A DNA stretch of 64,000 bases from Curtobacterium sp. VKM Ac-2865 (GTDB lineage Bacteria > Actinomycetota > Actinomycetes > Actinomycetales > Microbacteriaceae), in the NCBI RefSeq assembly GCF_015350905.1, contig NZ_JADKRZ010000003.1, positions 124,001 to 188,000 of the forward strand. The letters are read 5' to 3'. Shown in pieces: positions 15,548 through 23,715 of this stretch. The stretch's first letter is position 1. Every line of letters starts with the position of its first letter. The notes below the pieces were generated by a model. The model saw nothing but the letters and a program-made list of their open reading frames with translations. It was not told the DNA's origin and searched no databases. A program made the translations under genes and the position numbers.

Positions 15548-16114
15548 ATGAGCGACGACATCCGGTGGGAGGTGGTGGAGGAAAGCACGCTGACCCTCCC
15601 CGACCACGAGGCGATCGCGGCGATGCTGGGGCAGGCGTTCCCGGACTGGTCGCACTGGTTCGTGGGCGGGCGGAGCTGGTCCGGCATGCAGCCCGAGCGC
15701 CGCGTGCTCGCGCACGACGCCGACGGCGTGGTCCTGGCGCACGTGGGCATCCGGCGGATGTTCGTCACGGTCGGCGGCGAGGACGTCCTGGTCGGCGACA
15801 CCGGTCTCGTTGCCGTCGCGCCCCGACTGCAGGGGACGGGCGTCGGCCGCGAGCTGATGACCCGTACCGACGCCGTGCTCGAGGGCCTCCACGTGCCGTA
15901 CGGCTTCCTCGGCACGGGCGAGGACCGCGTGCCGTTCTACAGCCACGTCGGCTGGCACGAACTCCCCGGAGCGGTCGCCACCTTCAACGCCTTCACCGCC
16001 GAGGGCGCCGGCATCACCAACACGGAGCAGGGCGGCTGGATGGTGCGCCCGGTCACCGCAGCACTCGAGGACTGGCCGACGGGTCCCATCTGGCTGAACG
16101 GACAACAGGTCTAG
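15548..16114 (+). CDS. NodA-like N-acyltransferase (GNAT superfamily)
   Basis: A 188-residue cytoplasmic protein. Remembered rhizobial NodA proteins (about 196 residues) share, in the same order: an RW pair near the start, a following DH, then G-RSW-G, PE-R, DADGV, H-G-RR, a VG-(E)D-LV block, a GL-V-P-L-G-G-GR/H block, VP-GF, and a WP-G ending followed by NG. Here these are IRW, LPDHEAIA, GGRSWSGMQPERR, HDADGV, HVGIRRMF, VGGEDVLVGDTGL and LEDWPTGPIWLNG. NodA transfers a fatty acyl group to a chitooligosaccharide amine. No nodB/nodC lies here, so the substrate is unknown. Start ATG 15548 (ATG 15533 also possible). The last 51 bp are duplicated downstream. Confidence 0.72.
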   Translation: MSDDIRWEVVEESTLTLPDHEAIAAMLGQAFPDWSHWFVGGRSWSGMQPERRVLAHDADGVVLAHVGIRRMFVTVGGEDVLVGDTGLVAVAPRLQGTGVGRELMTRTDAVLEGLHVPYGFLGTGEDRVPFYSHVGWHELPGAVATFNAFTAEGAGITNTEQGGWMVRPVTAALEDWPTGPIWLNGQQV

Positions 16115-16175
16115 CTCGAGGACTGGACAGGCAGTCCAACCCGGTCCCATCTGGCTCAACGGACAACAGGTCTAG
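16064..16175. repeat. Tandem duplication of the NodA-like gene's 3' end
   Basis: Bases 16064-16114 (CTCGAGGACTGG ... CAACAGGTCTAG, including the stop) are followed directly by a second copy at 16115-16175. The second copy differs by a 10-base insertion after CTCGAGGACTGG and two or three substitutions. The extra copy lies outside the reading frame's end and so is untranslated. Confidence 0.93.
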
Positions 16176-16202
16176 TAGAACAGCGAACGACGCAACGAAC
16201 GA

Positions 16203-16246
16203 CAGACGGGAGGCACGGTGCCAGCTGGCACCGTGCCTCCCGTCTG
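16203..16246. terminator. Bidirectional terminator, NodA-like gene and catalase
   Basis: A perfect 22-bp inverted repeat without loop, centre between 16224 and 16225, lies between two convergent genes. The core CAGACGGGAGGC / GCCTCCCGTCTG closely resembles the terminator after purF. No T-run. Confidence 0.88.
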
Positions 16247-16263
16247 CGTGGAGCGGCTGGGGC

Positions 16264-17793
16264 TTACGCCTGGACCGCGACCTTCTCCGGGTCCTCGTTC
16301 GATCCCGGCGCGCTCGGCGCGACCGCGGCGCGCACGCGCGCACCCAGGTCGGGGTCGACGTTGGTCCAGTACGCGAACACGCGCTCGCGCAGGTCGTCAC
16401 GCGTCACCTTCGAGACGTGCCCGGCGATGTTGCCGACCAGGCGCTCGCGGGCGTCGTCGTCGAGGACCTCACGGTAGAGCGTGCCGGCCTGGCCGAAGTC
16501 GTCGTCCTCGGGGTGGAGCGTCGCGGCGGAGCGCTGCAGCGCGCCGTCGGACTCCCAGCCGGGGGCGTCGTCCGTGGCGGTCGGGTCGGCGTGCGCGCCA
16601 CCGAGCGAGTTCGGCGCGTACACGGGGACCTCGGACTTCTGGAAGTCGAAGCGCATGGCGCCGTCCTTCGAGTACGAGTGCACCTCGTTCTTCGGGGCGT
16701 TCACCGGCAGCTGCGCGTGGTTCGTGCCGACGCGGTAGCGGTGGGCGTCCGCGTAGCTGAAGATGCGCGCGAGGAGCATCTTGTCGGGGCTGGCCGCGAT
16801 GCCGGGGACGAAGTTCGAGGGCGCGAAGGTCGCCTGCTCGATCTGCGCGAAGTAGTTCTCCGGGTTGCGGTTGAGCTCCATCGTGCCGACCTCGATGAGG
16901 GGGTAGTCCGCGTGCGGCCACACCTTGGTCAGGTCGAACGGGTTGAAGCGGTAGCTGGCGGCGTCCTCGTACGGCATGACCTGCACCGCGAGTGTCCAGC
17001 GCGGGTTGTCGCCACGCTCGATCGCCTCGTGGAGGTCGCGGATGTGGAAGTCGGCGTCTTCACCGGCGATGCGGTCGGCGTCCTCCTGCGTCAGGGTCGC
17101 GTGGCCCTGCTCGGTGCTGAAGTGGTACTTCACCCAGAAGCGCTCGCCGTCGGCGTTGATCCACTGGTAGGTGTGCGACCCGAAGCCGTCCATGTGCCGC
17201 CAGCTCGACGGCAGGCCGCGGTCGCCCATCAGCCACGTGACCTGGTGCGCCGACTCGGGCGACAGGGTCCAGAAGTCCCACTGCATGTCGTGGTCGCGGA
17301 GGTGCGAGCCCGGCAGGCGCTTCTGCGAGCGGATGAAGTCGGGGAACTTGATGCCGTCGCGGATGAAGAACACCGGGGTGTTGTTGCCGACGAGGTCGTA
17401 GTTGCCCTCGGTCGTGTAGAACTTCAGCGCGAAGCCGCGGGGGTCGCGCCAGGTGTCCGGGGAGCCCTGCTCGCCGGCGACGCTGGAGAAGCGCGCGAGC
17501 ATCTCGGTCTGCTGACCCGGCTGCAGGAACGCGGCACGGGTGAAGCGGCTGACGTCGTGCGTGACGGTGAAGGTGCCGAACGCACCGCCGCCCTTGGCGT
17601 GGACGACGCGCTCCGGGACCCGCTCGCGGTTGAACTGGGCGAGCTTCTCGACGAGGTAGTGGTCGTGCAGGGCGAGGGGGCCGTCGGCCCCGACACCCAT
17701 CGAGTGCTCGTCGCTCGAGACGGGGGCGCCGCTGTTGGTCGTGGTGGTGGGCGTGCTGGACGGGGTGCCGGTCGGCGTGTTCTGGTCGGACAC
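16264..17793 (-). CDS. Haem catalase
   Basis: Breaks down hydrogen peroxide. The protein has 509 residues from GTG 17793, chosen because AGGAGG sits 5 bp upstream; the open frame runs 17 codons further. The distal His is in [12 protein letters not shown], the Asn in [12 protein letters not shown], and the haem-ligand Tyr in [13 protein letters not shown]. The N-terminal 35 residues are Thr/Ser/Pro-rich and probably disordered. Length fits small-subunit (clade 3-type) catalases. A Fur-family regulator gene lies 79 bp upstream in the same direction, the usual peroxide-sensing arrangement. Confidence 0.96.
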   Translation of the reverse strand: MSDQNTPTGTPSSTPTTTTNSGAPVSSDEHSMGVGADGPLALHDHYLVEKLAQFNRERVPERVVHAKGGGAFGTFTVTHDVSRFTRAAFLQPGQQTEMLARFSSVAGEQGSPDTWRDPRGFALKFYTTEGNYDLVGNNTPVFFIRDGIKFPDFIRSQKRLPGSHLRDHDMQWDFWTLSPESAHQVTWLMGDRGLPSSWRHMDGFGSHTYQWINADGERFWVKYHFSTEQGHATLTQEDADRIAGEDADFHIRDLHEAIERGDNPRWTLAVQVMPYEDAASYRFNPFDLTKVWPHADYPLIEVGTMELNRNPENYFAQIEQATFAPSNFVPGIAASPDKMLLARIFSYADAHRYRVGTNHAQLPVNAPKNEVHSYSKDGAMRFDFQKSEVPVYAPNSLGGAHADPTATDDAPGWESDGALQRSAATLHPEDDDFGQAGTLYREVLDDDARERLVGNIAGHVSKVTRDDLRERVFAYWTNVDPDLGARVRAAVAPSAPGSNEDPEKVAVQA

Positions 17794-17872
17794 GGTTCCT
17801 CCTGGGATGGGGCTGGTTCGGACGGGGATGCTCGGGTGGCTCATGGGGTCGGACGTGGTGGCTGACGGTGGG

Positions 17873-18322
17873 TCAGGCGGGGACTGGCTCGACCTCGGCG
17901 TCGACGCGCTCGGCTGCGGCGCAGGCGTCGCAGATGCCCCAGTAGGTGACCTCGGCCGTGGTGACGGCGAAGCCGTGCGCGTCGGACGGCGTCAGACAGG
18001 GGGCGTGTCCGACCGCGCAGTCGACGTCGGCGATCGTGCCGCACATCGTGCAGACGATGTGGTGGTGGTTGTCACCGGTCCGTCGCTCGTAGCGCGCGGG
18101 GCTGCCGGCGGGTTCGATCCGCCGGACCAGTCCGGCGCCGGTCAGTGCTGCCAGGACGCCGTAGACCGCCTGGTGACTCGTCGTCGGCAGCTCGGCGGCG
18201 AGCGCGGTGACGATGTCGTCGGCCGTCGCGTGCGGCACGGATCCCGTCGCCCGGAGGACGGCGAGACGCGGGGTCGTGATACGGAGTCCGGCTGCGCGGA
18301 GCAGGTCTGCGTCGTCATCCAT
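17873..18322 (-). CDS. Fur-family regulator, probable peroxide or iron sensor
   Basis: A 149-residue DNA-binding protein. A winged-helix N-terminal half ([27 protein letters not shown]) is followed by a metal-binding half with [17 protein letters not shown] and a second Cys pair in WGICDACAA (the structural zinc tetrad CxxC...CxxC). The HHHIV element is the regulatory-metal region. Start ATG 18322; the longer upstream frame is not supported. Placed just upstream of the catalase gene, it probably represses it and itself, as FurA or CatR/PerR do. The region upstream (18323-18370) is locally AT-richer and probably carries the promoter and Fur box. Confidence 0.9.
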   Translation of the reverse strand: MDDDADLLRAAGLRITTPRLAVLRATGSVPHATADDIVTALAAELPTTSHQAVYGVLAALTGAGLVRRIEPAGSPARYERRTGDNHHHIVCTMCGTIADVDCAVGHAPCLTPSDAHGFAVTTAEVTYWGICDACAAAERVDAEVEPVPA

Positions 18323-18486
18323 GAGGACCCCTTCTTTTGCAACGGTCAAGACAATGGCCACTGTAGCGTGATCCGCTGACACCTGCACGACCGCCGCATG
18401 CCGGAGCCGGAATACATGTGTCACGGTTCGGTCGCGATCAGCTGGGTCGACCCTGGGAACGCGCCATCGGCCAGTAGCGTCCGAGC

Positions 18487-19788
18487 ATGTCCACGAAGAA
18501 CGTGCAGGGGTCGCACTTCGCTCAGGACGCCCGGGGGACCATCGCACAGCGGGACCTGGTCGTCGACCTCATCCGGACGGCCTGCGTCGTCCTCGTCGTC
18601 GTCGTGCACGTCACGATGGTCGGAGTCGGGGTGAGCGACGCCGGCATCCGCGTGACGAGCCCACTGCAGGAGCTCGACTGGTACGTCGCAGCCACGTGGG
18701 TCGGCCAGGTGATGCCGCTCTTCTTCGTCGTCGGCGGGTTCGCCAGCGCCGTCGGGTGGCGGAGCACCCTCGCCCGCGGGGGCGGCGCCCGCGACTTCGT
18801 GTCGACCAGACTCGTCCGGCTGTTCCGTCCCGCGGTGCCGCTCTTCGCGGTGCTGACGATCGGGCTGGGCGTCGCCACCGTGGTCGGCACGCCCGCCGAG
18901 ATGCTCGACGAGGTCGCGTTCGGGATCGGGGCACCGCTCTGGTTCCTGGCCGCCTACGGCATCACGCAGTGCTGCGTCCCGGTGATGGCGCGCCTGCACG
19001 AGCGCGCCCCGTGGTGGACGCTGGCCGGGCTGCTCGTCCTCGCTGCCGCGGTGGACGCCCTCCGCTTCGCCACCGACACCGCCGAGGTCGGCCTGCTCAA
19101 CCTCGGCCCGGTGTGGCTCTTCGCCCAGCAGCTCGGCTTCCTCTGGGCGGACGGCTGGTTCGCCCGACGGTCACGACTGTCCCTGGCGCTCGTCGCCGTG
19201 GGTGCCTACGCCCTGCTCGTCCCGATGACGTCGATCGGGCTGTGGGCGCCGGACATGCTGCAGGACCTCAACCCGCCGATGCTGCCGCTCGCCCTGCTGG
19301 CCGTCGCGCAGGCGTGCCTGGTGCAGCTCGTCCACGCGCCGCTCACCCGGCTGATGCGGACCCGGGCGGCGCAGGGCACCGTCTTCGTGCTCGGCCGCGA
19401 CGGCATGACGATCTACCTCTGGCACCTGCCGCTGTACATCGCCCTGAACGGCATCGGGCTGCTGGTCGGCCTGCCGTTCCCCACGCCCGGGTCGGCGACG
19501 TGGTGGGCGACCCGGCCGATCGCCCTCGTCGTCGTCCTGGCCGTCGCGCTCGGCGTGGCGCGGGGCCTCCGTCGGTCCGACCGCCCGCTCCCCCGCCTGG
19601 TGCCCGGGACCGACCGTCCGGCCTGGCCGGTGGTCGTCCTCGCCGCGTGCTGCACCATCGGTCCGGCGTTCGCGGTCATGCAGCTGCACCTGTCGCTCGG
19701 AGTCGCTCTCGTCGGGGCCGTGCTGGTGCCGGTCGGCGTGTGGCTGCTGTGTCGGACCGTCCCGGCGGTCGGCGTCCGGCGCGCCTGA
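18487..19788 (+). CDS. Acyltransferase-3 family integral membrane protein
   Basis: A 433-residue protein with about ten hydrophobic segments. The N-terminal block RDLVVDLIRTACVVLVVVVH, with an Arg/Asp pair and a catalytic-type His in the first helix, and the FFVVGGFAS motif are characteristic of the acyltransferase-3 family. That family moves acyl groups onto extracellular sugars, lipids or peptides. The GRDGMTIYLWHLPLY block near residue 315 is also typical. Start ATG 18487 has a weak ribosome site. It stands alone after a divergent promoter region shared with fur; the substrate is unknown. Confidence 0.85.
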   Translation: MSTKNVQGSHFAQDARGTIAQRDLVVDLIRTACVVLVVVVHVTMVGVGVSDAGIRVTSPLQELDWYVAATWVGQVMPLFFVVGGFASAVGWRSTLARGGGARDFVSTRLVRLFRPAVPLFAVLTIGLGVATVVGTPAEMLDEVAFGIGAPLWFLAAYGITQCCVPVMARLHERAPWWTLAGLLVLAAAVDALRFATDTAEVGLLNLGPVWLFAQQLGFLWADGWFARRSRLSLALVAVGAYALLVPMTSIGLWAPDMLQDLNPPMLPLALLAVAQACLVQLVHAPLTRLMRTRAAQGTVFVLGRDGMTIYLWHLPLYIALNGIGLLVGLPFPTPGSATWWATRPIALVVVLAVALGVARGLRRSDRPLPRLVPGTDRPAWPVVVLAACCTIGPAFAVMQLHLSLGVALVGAVLVPVGVWLLCRTVPAVGVRRA

Positions 19789-19871
19789 GCCGGTTCTCAC
19801 CGGATTCGACCGACCACTGCGGCCCCGCGGTCGCAGGATGATCCTGCAGCGCGATCCGCAGGAGGCCCACC

Positions 19872-20747
19872 ACGCCGTCACCGTCCGAGTTCTGGAGCAT
19901 CTGGCACGTCGACCCGCTGGCGCTCGCGCTCCTCGTCGTCGCGGCGGGCACCTACGGCTGGCTCGTCGTCGGCGCGCACCGTGCCGGCAGGCCGTGGCCC
20001 TGGTGGCGGTCGCTGTCCTTCGTGGGGGCGCTGGCCCTGTTCGCAGTGCTGCAGTTCGGCATCGTCGGTGTGTACGACCAGACGCTGCGGTGGGCGTTCG
20101 TGCTCCGCCTGGCACTGCTCTTCTTCGCGGTCCCCACGTTCGCCGCGTTCGCCGCGCCCGTCACGTTGCTCCGGACTGGAGGCCCGGCTCGCCTCGCCCA
20201 GGCCGCCTCCGCCGTCATGGGGTCGCGTCCGGTGCGCGTGCTCGGGACCGCGATCGTGTCGCCGCTGGTCGCCCTCGCGCTGTTCTGCCTGCTGCTGACA
20301 CCCCTGTCGGCGGCGCTCCGCACGTCCTCGGTGGGTGCGGTCGCGATCACGGTCGTCGTGCCGGTGCTCGGGTTCGCCCTGCTCGCACCCCTGTCGGAGC
20401 CGGGCCTGCTGCGCTCGTCGACGTTCGTCACCGCCGAGTTCCTGCTCGCCTTCGTGGAGCTGATGCTCGACGCGATCCCCGGCATCGTGCTGCGGATCAC
20501 GAACCACGTGCTCGACGGGGCGACCGTGATGGCGTCCGGTCCGGCGTGGTTCCCGTCGCCACTCCGTGACCAGCACCTGGCCGGGGACCTGCTCTGGTTC
20601 ATCGCCGAGGTGGCCGACGTGCCCGTGCTCATCTCACTGTTCGTGCGGTGGCAGCGGACCGACCGCCGCGAGGCCCGCGACGTCGACGCCCTCTCCGACG
20701 AGGAGATGGACGCGCTCACCCGGGCGCACCTGGCGCGGCGGGACTGA
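19872..20747 (+). CDS. CtaG-like cytochrome oxidase assembly family protein, abnormal start codon
   Basis: A multi-helix membrane protein (291 residues if started at 19872) of the CtaG/Caa3 assembly type: EFWSIWHVDPLALALLV, YDQTLRWAFVLRLALLF and IAEVADVPVLISLFVRW follow the family pattern. The usual His pair in the YD-T-...-H-xx-H helix is replaced by F and R-L, so copper handling is doubtful. There is no ATG, GTG or TTG in frame between a TGA at 19839 and GTG 20022, although family homology starts well before 20022. A perfect AGGAGG (19860-19865) sits 6 bp before an ACG codon at 19872, exactly where a start is expected. Confidence 0.72.
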   Translation, partial: TPSPSEFWSIWHVDPLALALLVVAAGTYGWLVVGAHRAGRPWPWWRSLSFVGALALFAVLQFGIVGVYDQTLRWAFVLRLALLFFAVPTFAAFAAPVTLLRTGGPARLAQAASAVMGSRPVRVLGTAIVSPLVALALFCLLLTPLSAALRTSSVGAVAITVVVPVLGFALLAPLSEPGLLRSSTFVTAEFLLAFVELMLDAIPGIVLRITNHVLDGATVMASGPAWFPSPLRDQHLAGDLLWFIAEVADVPVLISLFVRWQRTDRREARDVDALSDEEMDALTRAHLARRD

Positions 20748-21007
20748 CGCGGGGACGGTCCGACCGACCCGACCAACTCGACCGGCCCGACCGACTCGAC
20801 CGACCCGACCGACTCGGAACGACAAGGTCGCTGTCGTACGACGTCCACGTTGTCGCGCGCGCGTCGGGCCTCGGATCCACCGGGCCGTCTCCCGACTCAG
20901 AACGACAACGTGGCTGTCGTACGACGTCCATGGTGTCGTTCCGAGTCGGGGCTCGGTCCACGGGCGGGGCAGGAGGGGGCAGGCGCGGGGCTGTCGGGCG
21001 GATGCGG
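20748..21007. repeat. Intergenic CGACC-type microsatellite and two 58-bp palindromic repeats
   Basis: Bases about 20757-20817 are tandem-like CGACC/GACTCGACC units. Two copies of a near-palindromic element follow at 20809-20868 and 20892-20949. Both contain GAACGACAA, TGTCGTACGACGTCCA and a terminal GTCGGG/GTCGG. No gene is credible in this stretch. Confidence 0.8.
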
Positions 21008-21041
21008 AGAGCCCCCGGCCACTGGCGTGGTCGGGGGCTCT
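21008..21041. terminator. Terminator of the efflux gene
   Basis: Arms AGAGCCCCCGGCCAC (21008-21022) and GTGGTCGGGGGCTCT (21027-21041) pair with one G-T wobble around a 4-nt loop, 19 bp after the stop of the minus-strand efflux gene. Confidence 0.85.
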
Positions 21042-21059
21042 GCGGTCGTGCGACGACAG

Positions 21060-22694
21060 CTACGCGCCGGCGTGCTTGCCGTGGTGGTCGGCCGCGGCGA
21101 GCTCCTCCTCCGGGGTGGTCGGCGCAGGAGCAGCGGCGTGTGCACCGTGCTCGGCGTGCTCTGCCGCGGGGGCCTCCGCGTCGGGCTGGGTCGTGACCGC
21201 ACCGGTCTGGGCCCAGGCCACGGTCTGCTTCGGCTTCGCGAGGAACAGCGCGGCGACGATCGCGGCGACGAGCACGACGGCCGGCAGGATGAGTGACTGC
21301 CCCATCGCCTTCGCGAACGGGTCGAGCAGGAAGCCCGGCAGCGCACCGATCTGCTGTTCGGCGCCGCCCGCGGACGCGCCGCCCGACTGCGACGGGAAGT
21401 TCGCCGTGATGCGGGCCTCGATCAGCGCGGCGATGCCGGCCGAACCGAGGACGGCACCGATCTGCCGCGTGGTGTTGTAGACGCCCGACCCGGCACCGGC
21501 GAGGCGCGGGGAGAGGTTGCGCGTCGCCGAGACCGAGAGCGGCCCCCACATGCAGGCGTTCGCGAGGCCCAGGAGCGCGCTCGGCAGGAGCACCCATCCC
21601 CAGTCGGCGTTGGCGCTCAGCAGTGCGGCGAACCAGAACAGGCCGCCCGAGAAGCAGGCGAGGCCGAACGCGGCGACCCAGCGCGGGTTCCACACGGTGA
21701 GCTTCTTGCCGACGAACGGTGCGAGCCCGGCCGAGATGACGGCCTGCGGCACGAGCAGCAGCGCCGCCTGGGTCGGTGAGAACCGGAGGACGTCCTGCGC
21801 CCACAGCATGATCGGCAGCGCGAACGACGAGATGGCGACGCCGACGGCCGTGATCGCGATGTTGGCGAGGGTGAAGTTGCGGTCCTTGAACAGGCCGAGC
21901 GGCAGCAGCGGCTCGCCCTTCTGCACGCCCTGCCACACCACGAAGGCGATGAGCACGACGATGCCGGCGATGATCAACGCCCAGACCGAGATCGGGCCGG
22001 TGATGGTGCCCCAGTCGTAGGTCTCGCCCTCCTGGATGCCGAACACGAGCAGGAAGAGACCGACCGCCGAGAGCACGATCCCGAGGTAGTCGAAGCGGTG
22101 TCGGTGACGGTCGAACGTCGGGACGAAGCGCTGCGCGAGCACGAAGGCGACCACGCCGACGGGGACGTTGACGAAGAAGATCCACTCCCAGCCGAAGCCG
22201 TCGACGAGCAGCCCGCCGAGGATCGGGCCGACGAGCGACGCCACACCGGCGACCGCACCCCAGAGGCCCATGGCGGCGCCACGGTTCTGCGGCGGGAAGA
22301 TGCGCGTGATGACGGCCATCGTCTGCGGGGTCATCATCGCGGCGCCGAGGCCCTGGACCACGCGGGCGATGATGAGGACCTCGATGGAGCCGGCGAGGCC
22401 GCACCACAGGCTGGCCAGGGTGAAGACGACGAGGCCGACCTGGTACAGCACCTTCGGGCCGAAGCGGTCACCGAGACGCCCGGTGATGAGCAGCGGCACC
22501 GCGTACGCGAGCAGGTAGGCGCTGGTCACCCAGATCACGGCGTTGATGTCCGCGTCGAGGGCCTTGGCGATGGTGGGGGTGGCGACGGACACGATGGTCG
22601 AGTCGACGAGGATCATGAAGAAGCCCACGACCAGGGCCCAGAGGGCCGGCCACGGCTTCTTCTCGGTCGTCCGCGGGGGCGTGACGGTGGTCAT
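21060..22694 (-). CDS. DHA2-family MFS multidrug efflux transporter
   Basis: A 544-residue inner-membrane protein with about 14 hydrophobic segments. Motif A appears as GRLGDRFGPKVLY. The first helix carries LVDSTIVSVATPTIAKAL and later GPILGGLLVDGFGWEWIFFV, all typical of EmrB/QacA drug:proton antiporters. The cytoplasmic C-terminal tail (about 500-544) is unusually His/Ala/Glu-rich (HAEHGAHAAAPAPTTPEEEL, then DHHGKHAGA) and might bind metal. Start ATG 22694 overlaps the stop of the PadR gene as ATGA, so regulator and pump are co-translated. Confidence 0.94.
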   Translation of the reverse strand: MTTVTPPRTTEKKPWPALWALVVGFFMILVDSTIVSVATPTIAKALDADINAVIWVTSAYLLAYAVPLLITGRLGDRFGPKVLYQVGLVVFTLASLWCGLAGSIEVLIIARVVQGLGAAMMTPQTMAVITRIFPPQNRGAAMGLWGAVAGVASLVGPILGGLLVDGFGWEWIFFVNVPVGVVAFVLAQRFVPTFDRHRHRFDYLGIVLSAVGLFLLVFGIQEGETYDWGTITGPISVWALIIAGIVVLIAFVVWQGVQKGEPLLPLGLFKDRNFTLANIAITAVGVAISSFALPIMLWAQDVLRFSPTQAALLLVPQAVISAGLAPFVGKKLTVWNPRWVAAFGLACFSGGLFWFAALLSANADWGWVLLPSALLGLANACMWGPLSVSATRNLSPRLAGAGSGVYNTTRQIGAVLGSAGIAALIEARITANFPSQSGGASAGGAEQQIGALPGFLLDPFAKAMGQSLILPAVVLVAAIVAALFLAKPKQTVAWAQTGAVTTQPDAEAPAAEHAEHGAHAAAPAPTTPEEELAAADHHGKHAGA

Positions 22695-23299
22695 CGAGTG
22701 TGTTCCTTGCTGTTCGTGGAGGTCTGGGGAGGGACGGCCGGGCCGTCCCAGGGGATGTCGCCGCTGCTGATGCGCTCGACGGTGGAACCGAGCCACTCGA
22801 TCTGCGCGGTGAGCATGGCACGCACGTACGACACGTCGAGCCAGTAGCGGTCCGACAGCTGTTTCGCGTGCACCCGGTCGATCGCCGAGTCGTACTCGTC
22901 GCGCTGCTGCTCGAGCGCGACGATGCGGGCCCGGACGGCATCGACCGCCTCGGCCTGCGGCAGGTTCTCGAGCACGGAGAGCGCCAGGTGGAACTCGGGG
23001 TACTCGTCGGCCGGCTCGGTCACCATCCGCCGGAGCCCGTCAGCGAGGGCGGCACGACCGGCGTCGGTGATCGTGTACGTCGTGCGCTCCGGGCGGTTGC
23101 CCTCCCGGTCCGTGCCGACCACCTCGGCCAGGCCGAGCTCCGCGAGCCGGCCGACCTGGTGGTAGAGCGTGCCGGGCCGGACCTTGACGTTCCGCTCCTC
23201 CTGACGGTGGAGCATCGTCTGGAACATCTCGTACGGGTGCATCGGCGCCTCGTTCAGGAGGTCGAGCGCGGCGAACGCGAGCGGTGTGAGCGACGCCAT
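22691..23299 (-). CDS. PadR-family repressor of the efflux operon
   Basis: A 202-residue regulator. The winged helix spans about 5-90: LTPLAFAALDLLNEAPMHPY, VRPGTLYHQVGRLAELGLAE and RTTYTITDAGRAAL. A C-terminal helical dimerisation region follows, containing ARIVALEQQRDEYDSAIDRV. Start ATG 23299. The stop overlaps the efflux start. An inverted repeat overlapping its promoter at 23330-23359 makes autorepression with relief by the pump's substrate the likely scheme, as for LmrR/PadR systems. Confidence 0.92.
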   Translation of the reverse strand: MASLTPLAFAALDLLNEAPMHPYEMFQTMLHRQEERNVKVRPGTLYHQVGRLAELGLAEVVGTDREGNRPERTTYTITDAGRAALADGLRRMVTEPADEYPEFHLALSVLENLPQAEAVDAVRARIVALEQQRDEYDSAIDRVHAKQLSDRYWLDVSYVRAMLTAQIEWLGSTVERISSGDIPWDGPAVPPQTSTNSKEHTR

Positions 23300-23329
23300 C
23301 CGTGCCTCCCGTCCGCGTTCGATGCCGAA

Positions 23330-23375
23330 TGTTCGACTTGGAATATACGTCTTCGAACAGTTCTCCACAACCGCG
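23330..23375 (-). promoter_or_regulatory. Promoter with embedded PadR operator
   Basis: On the minus strand TTGTGG and TATATT are 17 bp apart, a good sigma70-like pair. The inverted repeat TGTTCGA-N16-TCGAACA (23330-23336 and 23353-23359) puts one half-site between the two boxes and the other just downstream of the -10. The first codon of padR follows about 30 bp later. Confidence 0.7.
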
Positions 23376-23445
23376 CCCGGCGCGATGCGCGCGCCACCTA
23401 GACTGGAGCGGTCCCCACCCGATTCCCCCGTGCTGGAGTGAACAC

Positions 23446-23715
23446 GTGCCAACGATCGTCGTCGAGGTCATGCCGAAGGCCGAGATCCTCGACCCCCAGG
23501 GCAAGGCGGTGGGCAACGCCCTCGCCCGCCTCGGCAAGAACGACCTGACCAACGTCCGCATCGGCAAGCGATTCGAGGTGCACGTCGACGGCCCCGTCGA
23601 CGACGCCAAGCTCGCCGAGGTCCGCGAGATCGCGGTGGACGTCTTCTCCAACGCCGTGATCGAGGACGTCGTCTCGGTCACCGTCGACGACGCCGAGGAC
23701 GGCGTCGCCAAGTGA
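23446..23715 (+). CDS. purS: FGAM synthase subunit PurS
   Basis: An 89-residue subunit that bridges PurL and PurQ in formylglycinamidine synthase. Typical motifs are [26 protein letters not shown] and the short C-terminal [13 protein letters not shown] 23446 follows GGAG. The stop overlaps the purQ start (GTGA, 23712-23715). First gene of the purSQL operon. Confidence 0.97.
   Translation: MPTIVVEVMPKAEILDPQGKAVGNALARLGKNDLTNVRIGKRFEVHVDGPVDDAKLAEVREIAVDVFSNAVIEDVVSVTVDDAEDGVAK

Noticed and set aside
20757..20817. Possible CRISPR-like tandem array
   Set aside because: Units are only 5-15 bp with no spacers; it is a simple CGACC-type repeat. No cas genes are present.
7000..23400. Prophage or integrated mobile element between purC and purS
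   Set aside because: No integrase, transposase, phage structural gene, tRNA or flanking attachment repeats were found, so only a looser accessory-region label is justified.
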